A stretch of DNA of 64,000 nt. It comes from an uncultured Subdoligranulum sp. Its GTDB lineage: Bacteria; Bacillota; Clostridia; Oscillospirales; Ruminococcaceae. The notes below the pieces were generated by a model, which was not told the DNA's origin, did no database searches, and worked only from the letters and a program-made list of their open reading frames with translations. The position numbers and the translations under genes are program-made. The stretch covers positions 1 through 64,000 of the forward strand of contig CALZZE010000006.1 in assembly GCA_945830575.1 (NCBI GenBank), in the 5' to 3' direction. This document shows positions 8,470 through 17,514 of this stretch, in pieces (the first letter of the stretch is position 1; each line of letters begins with the position of its first letter).

Positions 8470-11400
8470 TTATTTTGCACGCTGCTCTTTTACGTGGTTC
8501 TCCCCCAGAATCCGTTCCAATTCCTGCCGCAAAACAGGAACATCGTTGCACCAAAGGCTTTGCGGTGCGCGCACCCGCTGGCCGCTGTCTTCAAATTTGA
8601 AATATACCGGCGTGGGCCCATCAAAGATGTTGTGAAGCAGATTTTCAATGCGGTGCATTTCCGGCGACTGCCGCCCGGGAACCAGCAGCCACAGGCCAAT
8701 CACCGGTTTTTCCTCCCCGGCAGCGCTTTTGGGCTGCACAGCCGGCTGTCCTTCCGGCGCGCCAAGGCCGGCAATGGGACGGACGCTTTCCGCCAAAAGG
8801 CGGGCGGCTTCCTCCTCCTTGACGGAGACCCGTCCTGTGACGACCACTACAGCGTTTTCCTGTAACCACGCGTGGTTATCCTGCCACACCCGGGGAAAGA
8901 CGATCAGCTCCATGGTGCCGGTCAGATCCTCCACCGTGGTAAAAGCCATCTGGGTGTTGGACTTGGTGGTCATCTGCCGGTTTTTGACCACCGTGCAGAC
9001 CATGGTCACCGTGCGGTTGTCGTAATCCTTGCCGTCCTCCCCCAGCAGCTGGGCGATGGTGCAGGTGGAATATCGGGCGATCTGTTCCCGGTAAGCGTCC
9101 AGCGGATGTCCCGACAGATACAGACCGGAAACCTCCTTTTCATCCTTCAGGAGCTGATCCACAGGAAATTCCGGCATTTTGGGGATGCGGTATTCGTTGG
9201 CGGACTGCTCCGCCTCGCCGCCCAGCATGCCGAACAAATCCAGCTGTCCCTCCAGATTACGGCGGGCATCGTTCTCCACACTTTTCAGGATACCCTCCAC
9301 GCTCTCCAGCAGGGCGCGGCGACTGGGTTTGTCGGCATCCACGCCGTCAAACGCCCCGGCTTTGATGAGATTTTCCACGGCGCGGCGGTTCATGTTTGTA
9401 CCGTGCATCCGCTTGCAGAATTCATACAGGCCGCGGAAATTTCCGCTGCGCCGTTCCTTTACCACCGCGTCAATGAGGTCACGCCCCACGCTTTTCACCG
9501 CGTTGAGACCAAAACGGATGGCGTCCCCATCCACCGTAAAGCCGCCTCGGGAAACATTGATGTTGGGCGGCAGCACCTTGATCCCAAGACGCTGGCACTC
9601 GGCGGAATATTCAATGACCTTGCCAGTGTTGTCCAGCACGCTGGTGAGCAGCGCGGCCATAAATTCCTTGGGATAATGACATTTCAGATAGGCCGTCTGG
9701 AACGCCACATACGCATAGCAGGCCGCGTGGGACTTGTTGAACGCGTAGGAGGCAAAGCTGACCATATCGTCATAAATGCCGTTGGCCACCTGTACCGGGA
9801 TCCCGTTTTTGACGCATCCGGGACATTCCTTGCCCGGCTCGGTGCAGCCGTTGATAAAGTGGGCGCGCTCCGCCTCCATGACCTTGTGCTTCTTCTTGCT
9901 CATGGCGCGGCGCACATTGTCTGCCTGTCCGTAGCTGAACCCGGCCAGTTCCCGGCAGATCTGCATGACCTGCTCCTGATAAATCACCACACCGTTGGTC
10001 ACATCCACAATATGGGCCATCTGGGGCGTTTTGTATTGGATTTTGTCCGGTTCGCGGCGGTTGCGCAGATATTCCGGGATGGAATCCATCGGCCCGGGAC
10101 GATACAGCGAGATCAGGGCAATGATATCTTCCAGATTTTTGGCCTGCATGTTCACCAGCAGCTGGGTCATGCCGCCGGATTCCAGCTGGAACACACCCTC
10201 TGTCTCGCCGTTGTCCAGCATGGCATAGGTGGCGGGGTCATCGTAATCGATGCCTGCCATACGGAATTCCGGCGTGTGGCGGCGCACTTCCGCCTCGGTG
10301 TCATGGATGACCGTGAGGGTACGCAGGCCAAGAAAATCCATCTTGAGCAGACCCAGACGCTCAATTTCCACCATGTTGAACTGGGTGACCGGCAGGCCGT
10401 CATTGGTGGCCAGCGGCACGTATTCAGTGGCCGATTCCCGTGTGATGACCACGCCCGCCGCATGGGTCGAGGCGTGGCGGGGCATTCCCTCCACCTTTAA
10501 GGATGTGTCGATCAGTTCCCGCACCTGCGGGTCATTTTCATAGAGTTGTTTCAGGTCGGGCGAAACCTCCAGTGCCCGCTTGATGGTCATTTTCAGCTCG
10601 GTGGGAATGAGCTTCGCCACCTTATCCGTGTCCTGATAGGAAATGCCCATCACACGGCCCACATCCCGCACGGCCTGCCGTGCGGCCATGGTGCCGAAGG
10701 TGACGATCTGCGCCACATGATCCCTGCCATACTTTTCGTTGACATAATCAATGACCTCCTGCCGGCGTTCATAGCAGAAGTCCACATCAAAGTCCGGCAT
10801 GGAAACACGTTCCGGATTGAGGAACCGTTCAAAAATCAGGTTGTACCGGATGGGGTCAATGTCGGTAATGCCCACACAGTAAGCCGCCAGACTGCCCGCG
10901 CCGGAGCCTCGTCCCGGACCCACCGGAATGTCCCTGCTCTTGGCAAAATTGATGAAATCGTACACGATGAGGTAATAGTTTGTGTACCCCATCTTTTTGA
11001 CCACGTCAATTTCATATTGCAGGCGTTCCCGCAGCGTCTCGTCTCCGGAGCGGCCGGGATAGCGCTGTTCCAGTCCCTCCCAGCAGAGCTTTTCAAAAAA
11101 CTCCTGATTTTCCATGCCGCCCGGCGCTTTGAAATACGGCAGCTTTGTTTCGCCAAAGGTAAACTGAAAATTGCACTGTTCCGCAATTTTATTGGTGTTT
11201 TCGCAGGCCTCTGGCACCATGGCGAACAGGTCGTACATTTCCTCGGTGCTTTTGAGGTAGAATTCATCGGTCTGGAATTCCATGCGGTCAGCGTCCGCAA
11301 TGGTCTTGCCCGTCTGGATGCAGAGCAGGATGCTCTGCATTTTGGCGTCCTCCCTGGCGATATAATGGGCATCGTTGGTGGCAGCCATGGGGATGCCGGT

Positions 11401-11997
11401 CTCCCGCGCAAGACGGATGAGAGCCGGCAGCACCACCCGGTCTTCCTCCAGACCGTGGTCCTGCAATTCAATATAATAATTATCCTCGCCAAACAGGTCG
11501 CGGTAATACAAGGCCGTCTGCCTGGCACGCTCGTAGTCTCCTGCCAGCAGCGCCTGCGGGACCTCGCCGGCCAGACAGGCGGAGAGGCAGATCAAACCCT
11601 CATGGTATTTTTCCAGCAGTTCTTTGTCCACACGGGGCTTGGAGTAAAAGCCCTCGGTAAACCCCGCCGACACCAGCTTGATGAGATTTTTGTAGCCGGT
11701 CTCATTTTTGCACAAAAGAACCAGATGATGGTTGCCGTCAATGCGGTTGACCTTGTCGAACCGGGTACGGGTTGCCACATAGACCTCACAGCCGATGATG
11801 GGCTTGACCCCCGCCGCCACCGCCGCATCATAAAATGCCACCGCGCCATACATGACGCCGTGGTCGGTGATGGCGATGGCGTTCTGGCCGTTCGCCTTGA
11901 TGTGTTCAAACAGCCGGTCAATGCGGCAGGCACCGTCCAGCAGGCTGTACTCGGTGTGAACATGGAGATGGGTAAATTGTCTTGCTTGTTCGGGCAT
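8470..11997 (-). CDS. dnaE: DNA polymerase III subunit alpha (DnaE-type)
   Basis: Replicative-type DNA polymerase, 1175 residues. The N-terminal PHP domain (FTHLHVHTEYSLLDG at about 8-22) is followed by the polymerase palm with GPGRGSGAGSLAAY and PDFDVDFC (catalytic Asp pair), a helix-hairpin-helix region (AFNKSHAACYAYVAF nearby) and a C-terminal OB fold. Gram-positives with PolC use DnaE to extend primers on the lagging strand; polC is not in this window. It lies 12 bases after whiA at the end of the hprK-to-dnaE operon. Confidence 0.97.
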   Translation of the reverse strand: MPEQARQFTHLHVHTEYSLLDGACRIDRLFEHIKANGQNAIAITDHGVMYGAVAFYDAAVAAGVKPIIGCEVYVATRTRFDKVNRIDGNHHLVLLCKNETGYKNLIKLVSAGFTEGFYSKPRVDKELLEKYHEGLICLSACLAGEVPQALLAGDYERARQTALYYRDLFGEDNYYIELQDHGLEEDRVVLPALIRLARETGIPMAATNDAHYIAREDAKMQSILLCIQTGKTIADADRMEFQTDEFYLKSTEEMYDLFAMVPEACENTNKIAEQCNFQFTFGETKLPYFKAPGGMENQEFFEKLCWEGLEQRYPGRSGDETLRERLQYEIDVVKKMGYTNYYLIVYDFINFAKSRDIPVGPGRGSGAGSLAAYCVGITDIDPIRYNLIFERFLNPERVSMPDFDVDFCYERRQEVIDYVNEKYGRDHVAQIVTFGTMAARQAVRDVGRVMGISYQDTDKVAKLIPTELKMTIKRALEVSPDLKQLYENDPQVRELIDTSLKVEGMPRHASTHAAGVVITRESATEYVPLATNDGLPVTQFNMVEIERLGLLKMDFLGLRTLTVIHDTEAEVRRHTPEFRMAGIDYDDPATYAMLDNGETEGVFQLESGGMTQLLVNMQAKNLEDIIALISLYRPGPMDSIPEYLRNRREPDKIQYKTPQMAHIVDVTNGVVIYQEQVMQICRELAGFSYGQADNVRRAMSKKKHKVMEAERAHFINGCTEPGKECPGCVKNGIPVQVANGIYDDMVSFASYAFNKSHAACYAYVAFQTAYLKCHYPKEFMAALLTSVLDNTGKVIEYSAECQRLGIKVLPPNINVSRGGFTVDGDAIRFGLNAVKSVGRDLIDAVVKERRSGNFRGLYEFCKRMHGTNMNRRAVENLIKAGAFDGVDADKPSRRALLESVEGILKSVENDARRNLEGQLDLFGMLGGEAEQSANEYRIPKMPEFPVDQLLKDEKEVSGLYLSGHPLDAYREQIARYSTCTIAQLLGEDGKDYDNRTVTMVCTVVKNRQMTTKSNTQMAFTTVEDLTGTMELIVFPRVWQDNHAWLQENAVVVVTGRVSVKEEEAARLLAESVRPIAGLGAPEGQPAVQPKSAAGEEKPVIGLWLLVPGRQSPEMHRIENLLHNIFDGPTPVYFKFEDSGQRVRAPQSLWCNDVPVLRQELERILGENHVKEQRAK

Positions 11998-12009
11998 AGG
12001 CGATTCCTT

Positions 12010-12918
12010 TTACTGCTTTTCCCGCACCCGCTGCGCGGCCTCTTGGATCCGCTTGAATCGGTGGGAAAGTCCCGCCTTGCTCACCGGCGGGTCAAATTTT
12101 TCTGCCAGCTTTGCCAGCGGCAGGTCCGGATACCGGGTACGCAGGCGGGCGGTCTCCTGCAAAGGCTCCGGCAGGGTCTCCAGCGCTCCGGCCCTGCGCA
12201 GCGTGTCAATGGCCAGCTGCACCTGCACCGCCGCTTGTACGCTCTTGCCAAGATTCGCCGTTTCGCAGTTGGAAAGGCGGTTGGTTTTGTTGCGCATCTC
12301 GTTATACAGGCGCTGGTTCATCACCTGCATGGCGGCCCCGCCCGCACCCATAAAGGTCAAAAGATCCTCGATGTGATCCCCCGCCTTGATGTACACGGTG
12401 TTGGCTCCCTTGCGCAGTGCGCGGTGGGGATGAAAGTCGTGCTCCGCCAGCATGGCCTCCAGCTGCTGCGAGAGATAATGCCGGGTGGAGAGGAATTCCA
12501 GATTGTACCCTTTTTCCGGGTCCATCACCGTCCCGCAGCACAAAAACGCGGTGGATAAAAATGCCTGTACGCAATGCTGGCATTTGATGTTTTCCGGCCG
12601 GATGCGCAGCGCCGGTTCCCGGCCATTGTGTCCAAACAGTTCCAGCAGTTTGGACACCTGCTCCGGCTGCTTGACGCTGAATTCAAACACAGACCCGGTG
12701 GGGCGATCTTTGCGCAGGATGGTTCCCTCTATGCCGAGTCTTGCATAGATTTTCTGTGCAAAGAGGGCCACGCCCTCATTTTCGGTTTGCAGTACGATGC
12801 CCCGGTCATCAAAATATTTGCCAAAGCACGCCACCGCATAAGCCGCCGCTACTGTACAGCAGCGGCGGGTCAGCTTGCGGCGCAGAATTTCGTTTTTTAC
12901 GTCTTGAGAAAAGCTCAC
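12010..12918 (-). CDS. whiA: WhiA-family DNA-binding protein
   Basis: A 302-residue WhiA/YvcL protein: two LAGLIDADG-like homing-endonuclease-derived units in the N-terminal two thirds and a C-terminal helix-turn-helix (LAEKFDPPVSKAGLSHRFKRI). In Bacillus it affects cell division and chromosome segregation, in Streptomyces it is a sporulation regulator. Start is GTG at 12918 with AAGGGGG upstream. It sits 14 bases after rapZ; the yvcK gene that often separates the two is absent. Confidence 0.95.
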   Translation of the reverse strand: MSFSQDVKNEILRRKLTRRCCTVAAAYAVACFGKYFDDRGIVLQTENEGVALFAQKIYARLGIEGTILRKDRPTGSVFEFSVKQPEQVSKLLELFGHNGREPALRIRPENIKCQHCVQAFLSTAFLCCGTVMDPEKGYNLEFLSTRHYLSQQLEAMLAEHDFHPHRALRKGANTVYIKAGDHIEDLLTFMGAGGAAMQVMNQRLYNEMRNKTNRLSNCETANLGKSVQAAVQVQLAIDTLRRAGALETLPEPLQETARLRTRYPDLPLAKLAEKFDPPVSKAGLSHRFKRIQEAAQRVREKQ

Positions 12919-12932
12919 AGCAGCCCCCTTCG

Positions 12933-13796
12933 TCAGCTGGTGCGGTGTGCGTCACGATGCTGGATGCTGGGCTGATACCCCATCTTCTGGCAAAATTCAC
13001 CGATTTTACGCGCAAAGGTGATGGACCGGTGCTTGCCTCCGGTACATCCTACCGCGATCACAAGCTGGCTCTTGCCCTCCTTGACATACAGCGGCAGCGC
13101 ATATTCCAGCATGGACTCGATGCGGCGCAGCAGTTCCTGAGACTGCTCGCTGGCCATCACATAATCCACCACCGGCTGATCCAAACCGGTGAGATTTTTC
13201 AGTTCCGGCACATAGAACGGATTGGGCAGGCAGCGCACATCCAGCACGATGTCCGCCTCCTGCGGCAGACCAAACTTGAACCCGAAGGACATGACGTTGA
13301 GCGCCATCGGGCACTGGCCTTTGTCCAAAAACAGGCTGCATACCCGCTCCTTGTTCTGGGCGGTGCTGAGAAGGGAGGTGTCAATGACATATTTGGCCCG
13401 CTCCCGCAATGGCTGCAAAATTTTGCGTTCCATCGAAATCGCATCATCCAGAGGTATTTTTGTGATGACCGTCAGAGGATGCTGGCGGCGGGTCTCCTTG
13501 TAGCGGCGGCGGATGACGGCATCGCTGGCGTCCAGAAACAGAATGTCATAGGGTGTCTGTTTTTCGTCCAGTTCCGCAAGCGCCGTCTCCACCTCCTCAG
13601 CGGAGCGCAGGCCGCGGCTGTCCATCACCACCGCCACGCGGGAAAGCTGGTTTTCGCCCTGTAACGCGAAGTCGATGATACGCGGCAAAAGCCCCACAGG
13701 AATGTTGTCAATGCAGAAAAATCCGATATCCTCCAATGCGTTGACAGCCATCGTTTTTCCCGCGCCGGACAGGCCGGTGACGATCAAAAAGCTCAT
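12933..13796 (-). CDS. rapZ: RNase adapter / nucleotide-binding protein RapZ (YvcJ)
   Basis: A 287-residue P-loop protein with GLSGAGKT at 8-15 and the conserved C-terminal GCTGGKHRS motif. In E. coli RapZ guides RNase E to a small RNA that controls amino-sugar synthesis; in Bacillus YvcJ affects competence, its exact partner being unclear. The location after murB and before whiA fits the general Firmicutes cluster. Confidence 0.95.
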   Translation of the reverse strand: MSFLIVTGLSGAGKTMAVNALEDIGFFCIDNIPVGLLPRIIDFALQGENQLSRVAVVMDSRGLRSAEEVETALAELDEKQTPYDILFLDASDAVIRRRYKETRRQHPLTVITKIPLDDAISMERKILQPLRERAKYVIDTSLLSTAQNKERVCSLFLDKGQCPMALNVMSFGFKFGLPQEADIVLDVRCLPNPFYVPELKNLTGLDQPVVDYVMASEQSQELLRRIESMLEYALPLYVKEGKSQLVIAVGCTGGKHRSITFARKIGEFCQKMGYQPSIQHRDAHRTS

Positions 13797-13821
13797 GGGA
13801 CTCTCCTTTATCTTGTAACTT

Positions 13822-14721
13822 TTACTCTACCACGCGGATCTCCCGCTCCAGCACAAAACCGGTTTTTTCTTCCACGATCCGGCGGACTTCCTCGGTGAGG
13901 GCGACCACATCGGCGCAGGTCGCGCCGCCCCTGTTCACCACAAAGCCGCAATGCTTTTCGCTGATCTGTGCGCCTCCCACGGAATAGCCCCGCAGACCGC
14001 ACTGCTCGATCAGGCTGCCGGCAAACGCGCCCTCCGGCCGTTTGAAGGTGCTGCCCGCACTGGGCAGTTCCAAGGGCTGTTTGCTGCGGCGGCGTTCCAT
14101 CAGCTCCTCCATTCTGGAGCAGATCTGCTCCGCATTGCCGGGAGTGAGTTGGAATGTGGCCTCCAGAATACACCACGGCTGCCGCTCAAAAATGCTGGTG
14201 CGGTAGCCCAGCGCCAGCTGCTCCACAGGCAGCGTCGTCAGCCGGAGATTTTCGTCCAGAAAGGTGACGGATTCCAGCACATCCCGCATCTCACCGCCGT
14301 AAGCGCCGGCATTCATATACACCGCGCCTCCCACCGAGCCGGGAATGCCATAGGCAAATTCCAGCCCCGTCAGGCTGTGGCGCTCCGCCTCGCGGCAAAT
14401 CGAGACAAGCCGTTCCCCCGCTCCCGCGGTGAGTTTCCCGTCCTGCACGGTGCAGCGGCTTTTGACGCCGCACAGGCTGATGACCGCGCCGTCAAAGCCT
14501 TTGTCGGAAAACAGCATGTTGGAGCCGTTGCCCAAAAGATACCGGCGCACGCCCGTTTCACGGCACAGTTCCAGAACGCGAACCAGCTCGGCAACCGATG
14601 CCGGCGTACAAAATACCGCGGCAGGGCCGCCGATCTTAAACGTCGTATGAGCCGAAAGCGGCTCCTTTTCCACGAAGTCCAGTTGTTCCGTGCGAAGGGC
14701 ACGAATCAAATCAGAAAGCAT
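13822..14721 (-). CDS. murB: UDP-N-acetylmuramate dehydrogenase
   Basis: FAD enzyme that reduces UDP-GlcNAc-enolpyruvate to UDP-MurNAc for peptidoglycan. The 299-residue protein shows the FAD-binding stretch YLLGNGSNMLFSDKG, GIPGSVGGAVYMNAGAYGGE, the acid/base serine in SAGSTFKRP and the C-terminal glutamate region, as in type II MurB. ATG at 14721 has GAGAGGAG upstream. Fourth gene of the hprK operon. Confidence 0.97.
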   Translation of the reverse strand: MLSDLIRALRTEQLDFVEKEPLSAHTTFKIGGPAAVFCTPASVAELVRVLELCRETGVRRYLLGNGSNMLFSDKGFDGAVISLCGVKSRCTVQDGKLTAGAGERLVSICREAERHSLTGLEFAYGIPGSVGGAVYMNAGAYGGEMRDVLESVTFLDENLRLTTLPVEQLALGYRTSIFERQPWCILEATFQLTPGNAEQICSRMEELMERRRSKQPLELPSAGSTFKRPEGAFAGSLIEQCGLRGYSVGGAQISEKHCGFVVNRGGATCADVVALTEEVRRIVEEKTGFVLEREIRVVE

Positions 14722-14739
14722 AACGCTCCTCTCGGAATG

Positions 14740-15693
14740 TCAGATGGAATCTGCCAGCGCGGCCGCGCCAATGACGCCCGCATCGTTGCGCAGAACGCAG
14801 GCGCGGATCTCCGGAACGCGTCCGGTGGTAATGTCGTGGGTCTCTTTCTCCACATAGGCACGGACGGGGCCAAGGAGCGTTTCGCCCTGATTGGACACGC
14901 CGCCGCCGATGCAGATGACTTCCGGCTCAAAGGTATTCACCACGTTGGCAATACCGCAGCCCACATACTCCATCCAGTTTTCCACCACCTGTTTAGCCAG
15001 CGCATCGCCCTTTTCCATGGCGTCAAAGCTGGTCTTGGCGTTCACATGGTCAATGTCTTTGACAAGGTCCCACATGATGGTGTCCCGGTGCTCCCGCATG
15101 GCGGCCTTGGTGTCCTCGGAGAGAGCGCGGGCAGAGGCGTACCGCTCCCAGCAGCCGTGGCGGCCGCAGTTGCATTTGCGGCCATCCTTCACGATGACCG
15201 TGTGGCCCATCTCGCCCGCGGCAAAATTGAAGCCGCGCAGGATTTTGCCGTCCAGAATGATGCCGCTGCCAATGCCGGTGCCCAGCGTGATGACCACCGC
15301 GTCCTTGTACCCTTTGGCGCCGCCTGCAATGTACTCGCCAAACGCCGCCGCGTTGGCGTCGTTCTCCACGTAGACCTTGCAGCCAAGCAGCGCCTCCAGA
15401 TCGGTGCCAAGGTTCCAGTCATAGTAATTGAAGTTGGTGTTATAGCCCACAAATCCGGTGGTGAAGTTCACGCTGCCGGGAGTTCCGATGCCCACATAGC
15501 GCACCTCGCTGAAATCCACACCGTTCTGCTTTGCCACCTCGCGGCACAGATCGGCCATCGCTTTTTCCAGATCCTCCGCGGGACGGGGCAGCCGGGTGGC
15601 CCAGGTGATCTTGCCAACGATCTCGTAGTCTTCGTTCACAAGGCCGGCGGTCATGGTGGTGCCGCCAAGATCAATACCGATAGTGTAGCTCAT
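14740..15693 (-). CDS. ROK-family sugar kinase, probable glucokinase
   Basis: A 317-residue ROK kinase: phosphate motif GIDLGGTTMTAGLV at the N-terminus, DNDANAA-like ENDANAAAFGE, and the zinc-binding CNCGRHGCWE near 172-181. The best guess is glucose to glucose-6-phosphate, feeding glycolysis; other hexoses or amino sugars cannot be excluded from sequence. Its ATG overlaps the PHP gene stop by 4 bases (ATGA), so translation is coupled. The context with hprK and pfkA fits carbon flow control. Confidence 0.88.
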   Translation of the reverse strand: MSYTIGIDLGGTTMTAGLVNEDYEIVGKITWATRLPRPAEDLEKAMADLCREVAKQNGVDFSEVRYVGIGTPGSVNFTTGFVGYNTNFNYYDWNLGTDLEALLGCKVYVENDANAAAFGEYIAGGAKGYKDAVVITLGTGIGSGIILDGKILRGFNFAAGEMGHTVIVKDGRKCNCGRHGCWERYASARALSEDTKAAMREHRDTIMWDLVKDIDHVNAKTSFDAMEKGDALAKQVVENWMEYVGCGIANVVNTFEPEVICIGGGVSNQGETLLGPVRAYVEKETHDITTGRVPEIRACVLRNDAGVIGAAALADSI

Positions 15694-16439
15694 AAAAGAA
15701 TTCCTCCTATTTCCTCTGCGCAGGACTTCTGATGAAGGCGCAGTTCCTGTACGAATGTATGCGCGTCCGCATTGACGATGAGTTCTTGGGGAAACGCCAG
15801 TTCCTCCAGCAGTCCCGTCACGGAGGACAGGCCGTCTGAGAGCTGGCCGCTGTTGTGGGCATCGCTGTTCACAGCGATGGAACAGCCGTTTTCCATGCAG
15901 GCGGTGAGCAGGGCTTTCATGTTGGGCAATCCGTCCCGGCGCACCCGAAAGGAATTGCCGTTCAGTTCCACAACCTTGTGATGCTTTGCAAACAGTCTGG
16001 TCAGTTCCTGATAATCATAACGGTAGTGCTGCTGCTCGGAATGGCCGATGCAGTCCACATACGGGTTCTCCGCCACGCCATGCCAGAGACGGTCCGCTTC
16101 TTTGCGGGAGAGCGTACCGGGCACGCAGGGACTGTGAATGGAAGCCACCACCCAGTCCATGTCAGCGAGCATTTTCTGCGAAACATCCAGCCCGCCGAAA
16201 ATATCCATCACGTTGGCCTCCACGCCGTACAGCATGGCAACGCCGTCAATGCAGCGGGGCAGGATGTTCCAGTTTCCAAAATGCCAGATGTGCGGTGCGT
16301 CCGGCATGGCCGGTCCGTGATCCGTGACCGCCAATGCCCGGTAGCCGCAGGCTTTGGCCGCGGCCGCCATCTCGTTCAGCGTCTGATAGGCGTGGGTAGT
16401 ACAGCAGGTATGTGTGTGCAGATCAGCAATCAGCTGCAT
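15690..16439 (-). CDS. PHP-domain phosphoesterase (YcdX-like)
   Basis: A 249-residue metal-dependent phosphoesterase of the PHP family. Metal ligands are visible in ADLHTHT at 5-11, AVTDHG near 38-43, and later in SIHSP, GHSEQ and NSDAHN. Members of this subfamily act as phosphatases on small phosphorylated substrates; the substrate here is unknown. Between hprK (23 bases upstream) and the ROK kinase (4-bp overlap). Confidence 0.88.
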   Translation of the reverse strand: MQLIADLHTHTCCTTHAYQTLNEMAAAAKACGYRALAVTDHGPAMPDAPHIWHFGNWNILPRCIDGVAMLYGVEANVMDIFGGLDVSQKMLADMDWVVASIHSPCVPGTLSRKEADRLWHGVAENPYVDCIGHSEQQHYRYDYQELTRLFAKHHKVVELNGNSFRVRRDGLPNMKALLTACMENGCSIAVNSDAHNSGQLSDGLSSVTGLLEELAFPQELIVNADAHTFVQELRLHQKSCAEEIGGILL

Positions 16440-16462
16440 GATGTTGACTCGTCCTTTGTTTC

Positions 16463-17392
16463 TTAAAATACGTCCGCCTGAAGACCCAGCTGGTTCATCA
16501 GCTCCCGTGCGGCGTTGTAGCCCATTTCCTTCTGGCGGTTGTTGATGGCGGCGGTCTCCAGCACCACGGCCAGATTCCGTCCCGGCATCACGGGAATGAG
16601 CAGATGGGGCACCTTGACGCCAAGAATGTCATAGGTGCTGGTCTCAAGACCGGTACGGTCGTAGTTCTTGGTGCGGTCCCAGGGTTCCAGCTGAACCACC
16701 ATTTCCACTTCCACGCTGTTTTTCACAGAGCCGATGCCGAACAGGCGGGCCACATTGATGATGCCGATGCCGCGCAGCTCAATGAAATGGCGGATATTTT
16801 CCGGTGCGCAGCCCATGATTTTGCGGCTGCTGACTTTGCGCAGCTCCACCGCATCGTCCGCGATGAGGCGATGTCCGCGCTTGACGAGCTCGATGGCCGT
16901 TTCGCTTTTGCCCACGCCGGAATCTCCCAGAATGAGGATGCCTTCGCCGTAGACCTCCACCAGCACGCCATGGCGCGTGATGCGGGGAGCAAGCTCGGTG
17001 TTCAGCGTGGTAATGAGCGCGCCCATCAGCGGGCTTGTCATTTCGTTGGAAAGCAGCAGCGGAACGCCGTACTGTCTGGCCAGCTGCAGCATTTCTTCCG
17101 TGGGCTGTAATTCCCGGGAGAAAATGATGGCGGGCGGCACAAAGGAAAACAGCTTTTCCAGATGTGAGTGGCGCAGTTCCGGCTCCAGCTCTTCCAGATA
17201 GGACATTTCCGTCAAGCCAAAAATCTGGATGCGGGTGCAGTCAAAATACTGGTAGTATCCGGCCAGAAAAATACCAGGCCGGTACACCTCGCTGGCAGTG
17301 ACCTTGATCTCCTTCAGATCACAGGGGGTAAAGGCGGTGGTGAGGTTGGCCTCATCGGCCAGCTTTGCAAGAGATACGGAAAATTCAGACAC
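16463..17392 (-). CDS. hprK: HPr(Ser) kinase/phosphorylase
   Basis: Phosphorylates Ser46 of HPr with ATP and also reverses it, the key switch for carbon catabolite repression in Firmicutes. The 309-residue protein has an N-terminal regulatory domain, Walker A GDSGVGKSETA and the HprK signature running through GIGIINVARLFG. I place the start at GTG 17392, behind AAAGGGG at good spacing and giving normal family length; the frame is open for 44 more codons, but these overlap the preceding terminator. First gene of the operon. Confidence 0.96.
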   Translation of the reverse strand: MSEFSVSLAKLADEANLTTAFTPCDLKEIKVTASEVYRPGIFLAGYYQYFDCTRIQIFGLTEMSYLEELEPELRHSHLEKLFSFVPPAIIFSRELQPTEEMLQLARQYGVPLLLSNEMTSPLMGALITTLNTELAPRITRHGVLVEVYGEGILILGDSGVGKSETAIELVKRGHRLIADDAVELRKVSSRKIMGCAPENIRHFIELRGIGIINVARLFGIGSVKNSVEVEMVVQLEPWDRTKNYDRTGLETSTYDILGVKVPHLLIPVMPGRNLAVVLETAAINNRQKEMGYNAARELMNQLGLQADVF

Positions 17393-17446
17393 GGCGGTTC
17401 GCCCCTTTCGGCGGCCCCGACACACAGCGGGCCATTCTTGGTTCTT

Positions 17447-17475
17447 ATTATACCCTATCAACGGGATTTTGTACA
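17447..17475 (-). promoter_or_regulatory. promoter of the hprK operon
   Basis: TGTACA (-35, 17470-17475), 17-base spacer, TATAAT (-10, 17447-17452) on the minus strand, 55 bases before the GTG start of hprK. Confidence 0.7.
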
Positions 17476-17485
17476 GCGGCTTTGG

Positions 17486-17514
17486 CAAAAAAATCCCGCC
17501 ATTACCGGCAGGAT
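17486..17514 (-). terminator. terminator of the polysaccharide operon
   Basis: Stem ATCCTGCC/GGCGGGAT (one G-T pair) with a short loop, followed on the minus strand by seven T. It overlaps the last codons of the acyltransferase gene and isolates the polysaccharide operon from hprK. Confidence 0.85.

Noticed and set aside
10546-12558. Plus-strand frame opposite dnaE and whiA
   Set aside because: It spans two genes and their border on the other strand and shows no protein-like features.
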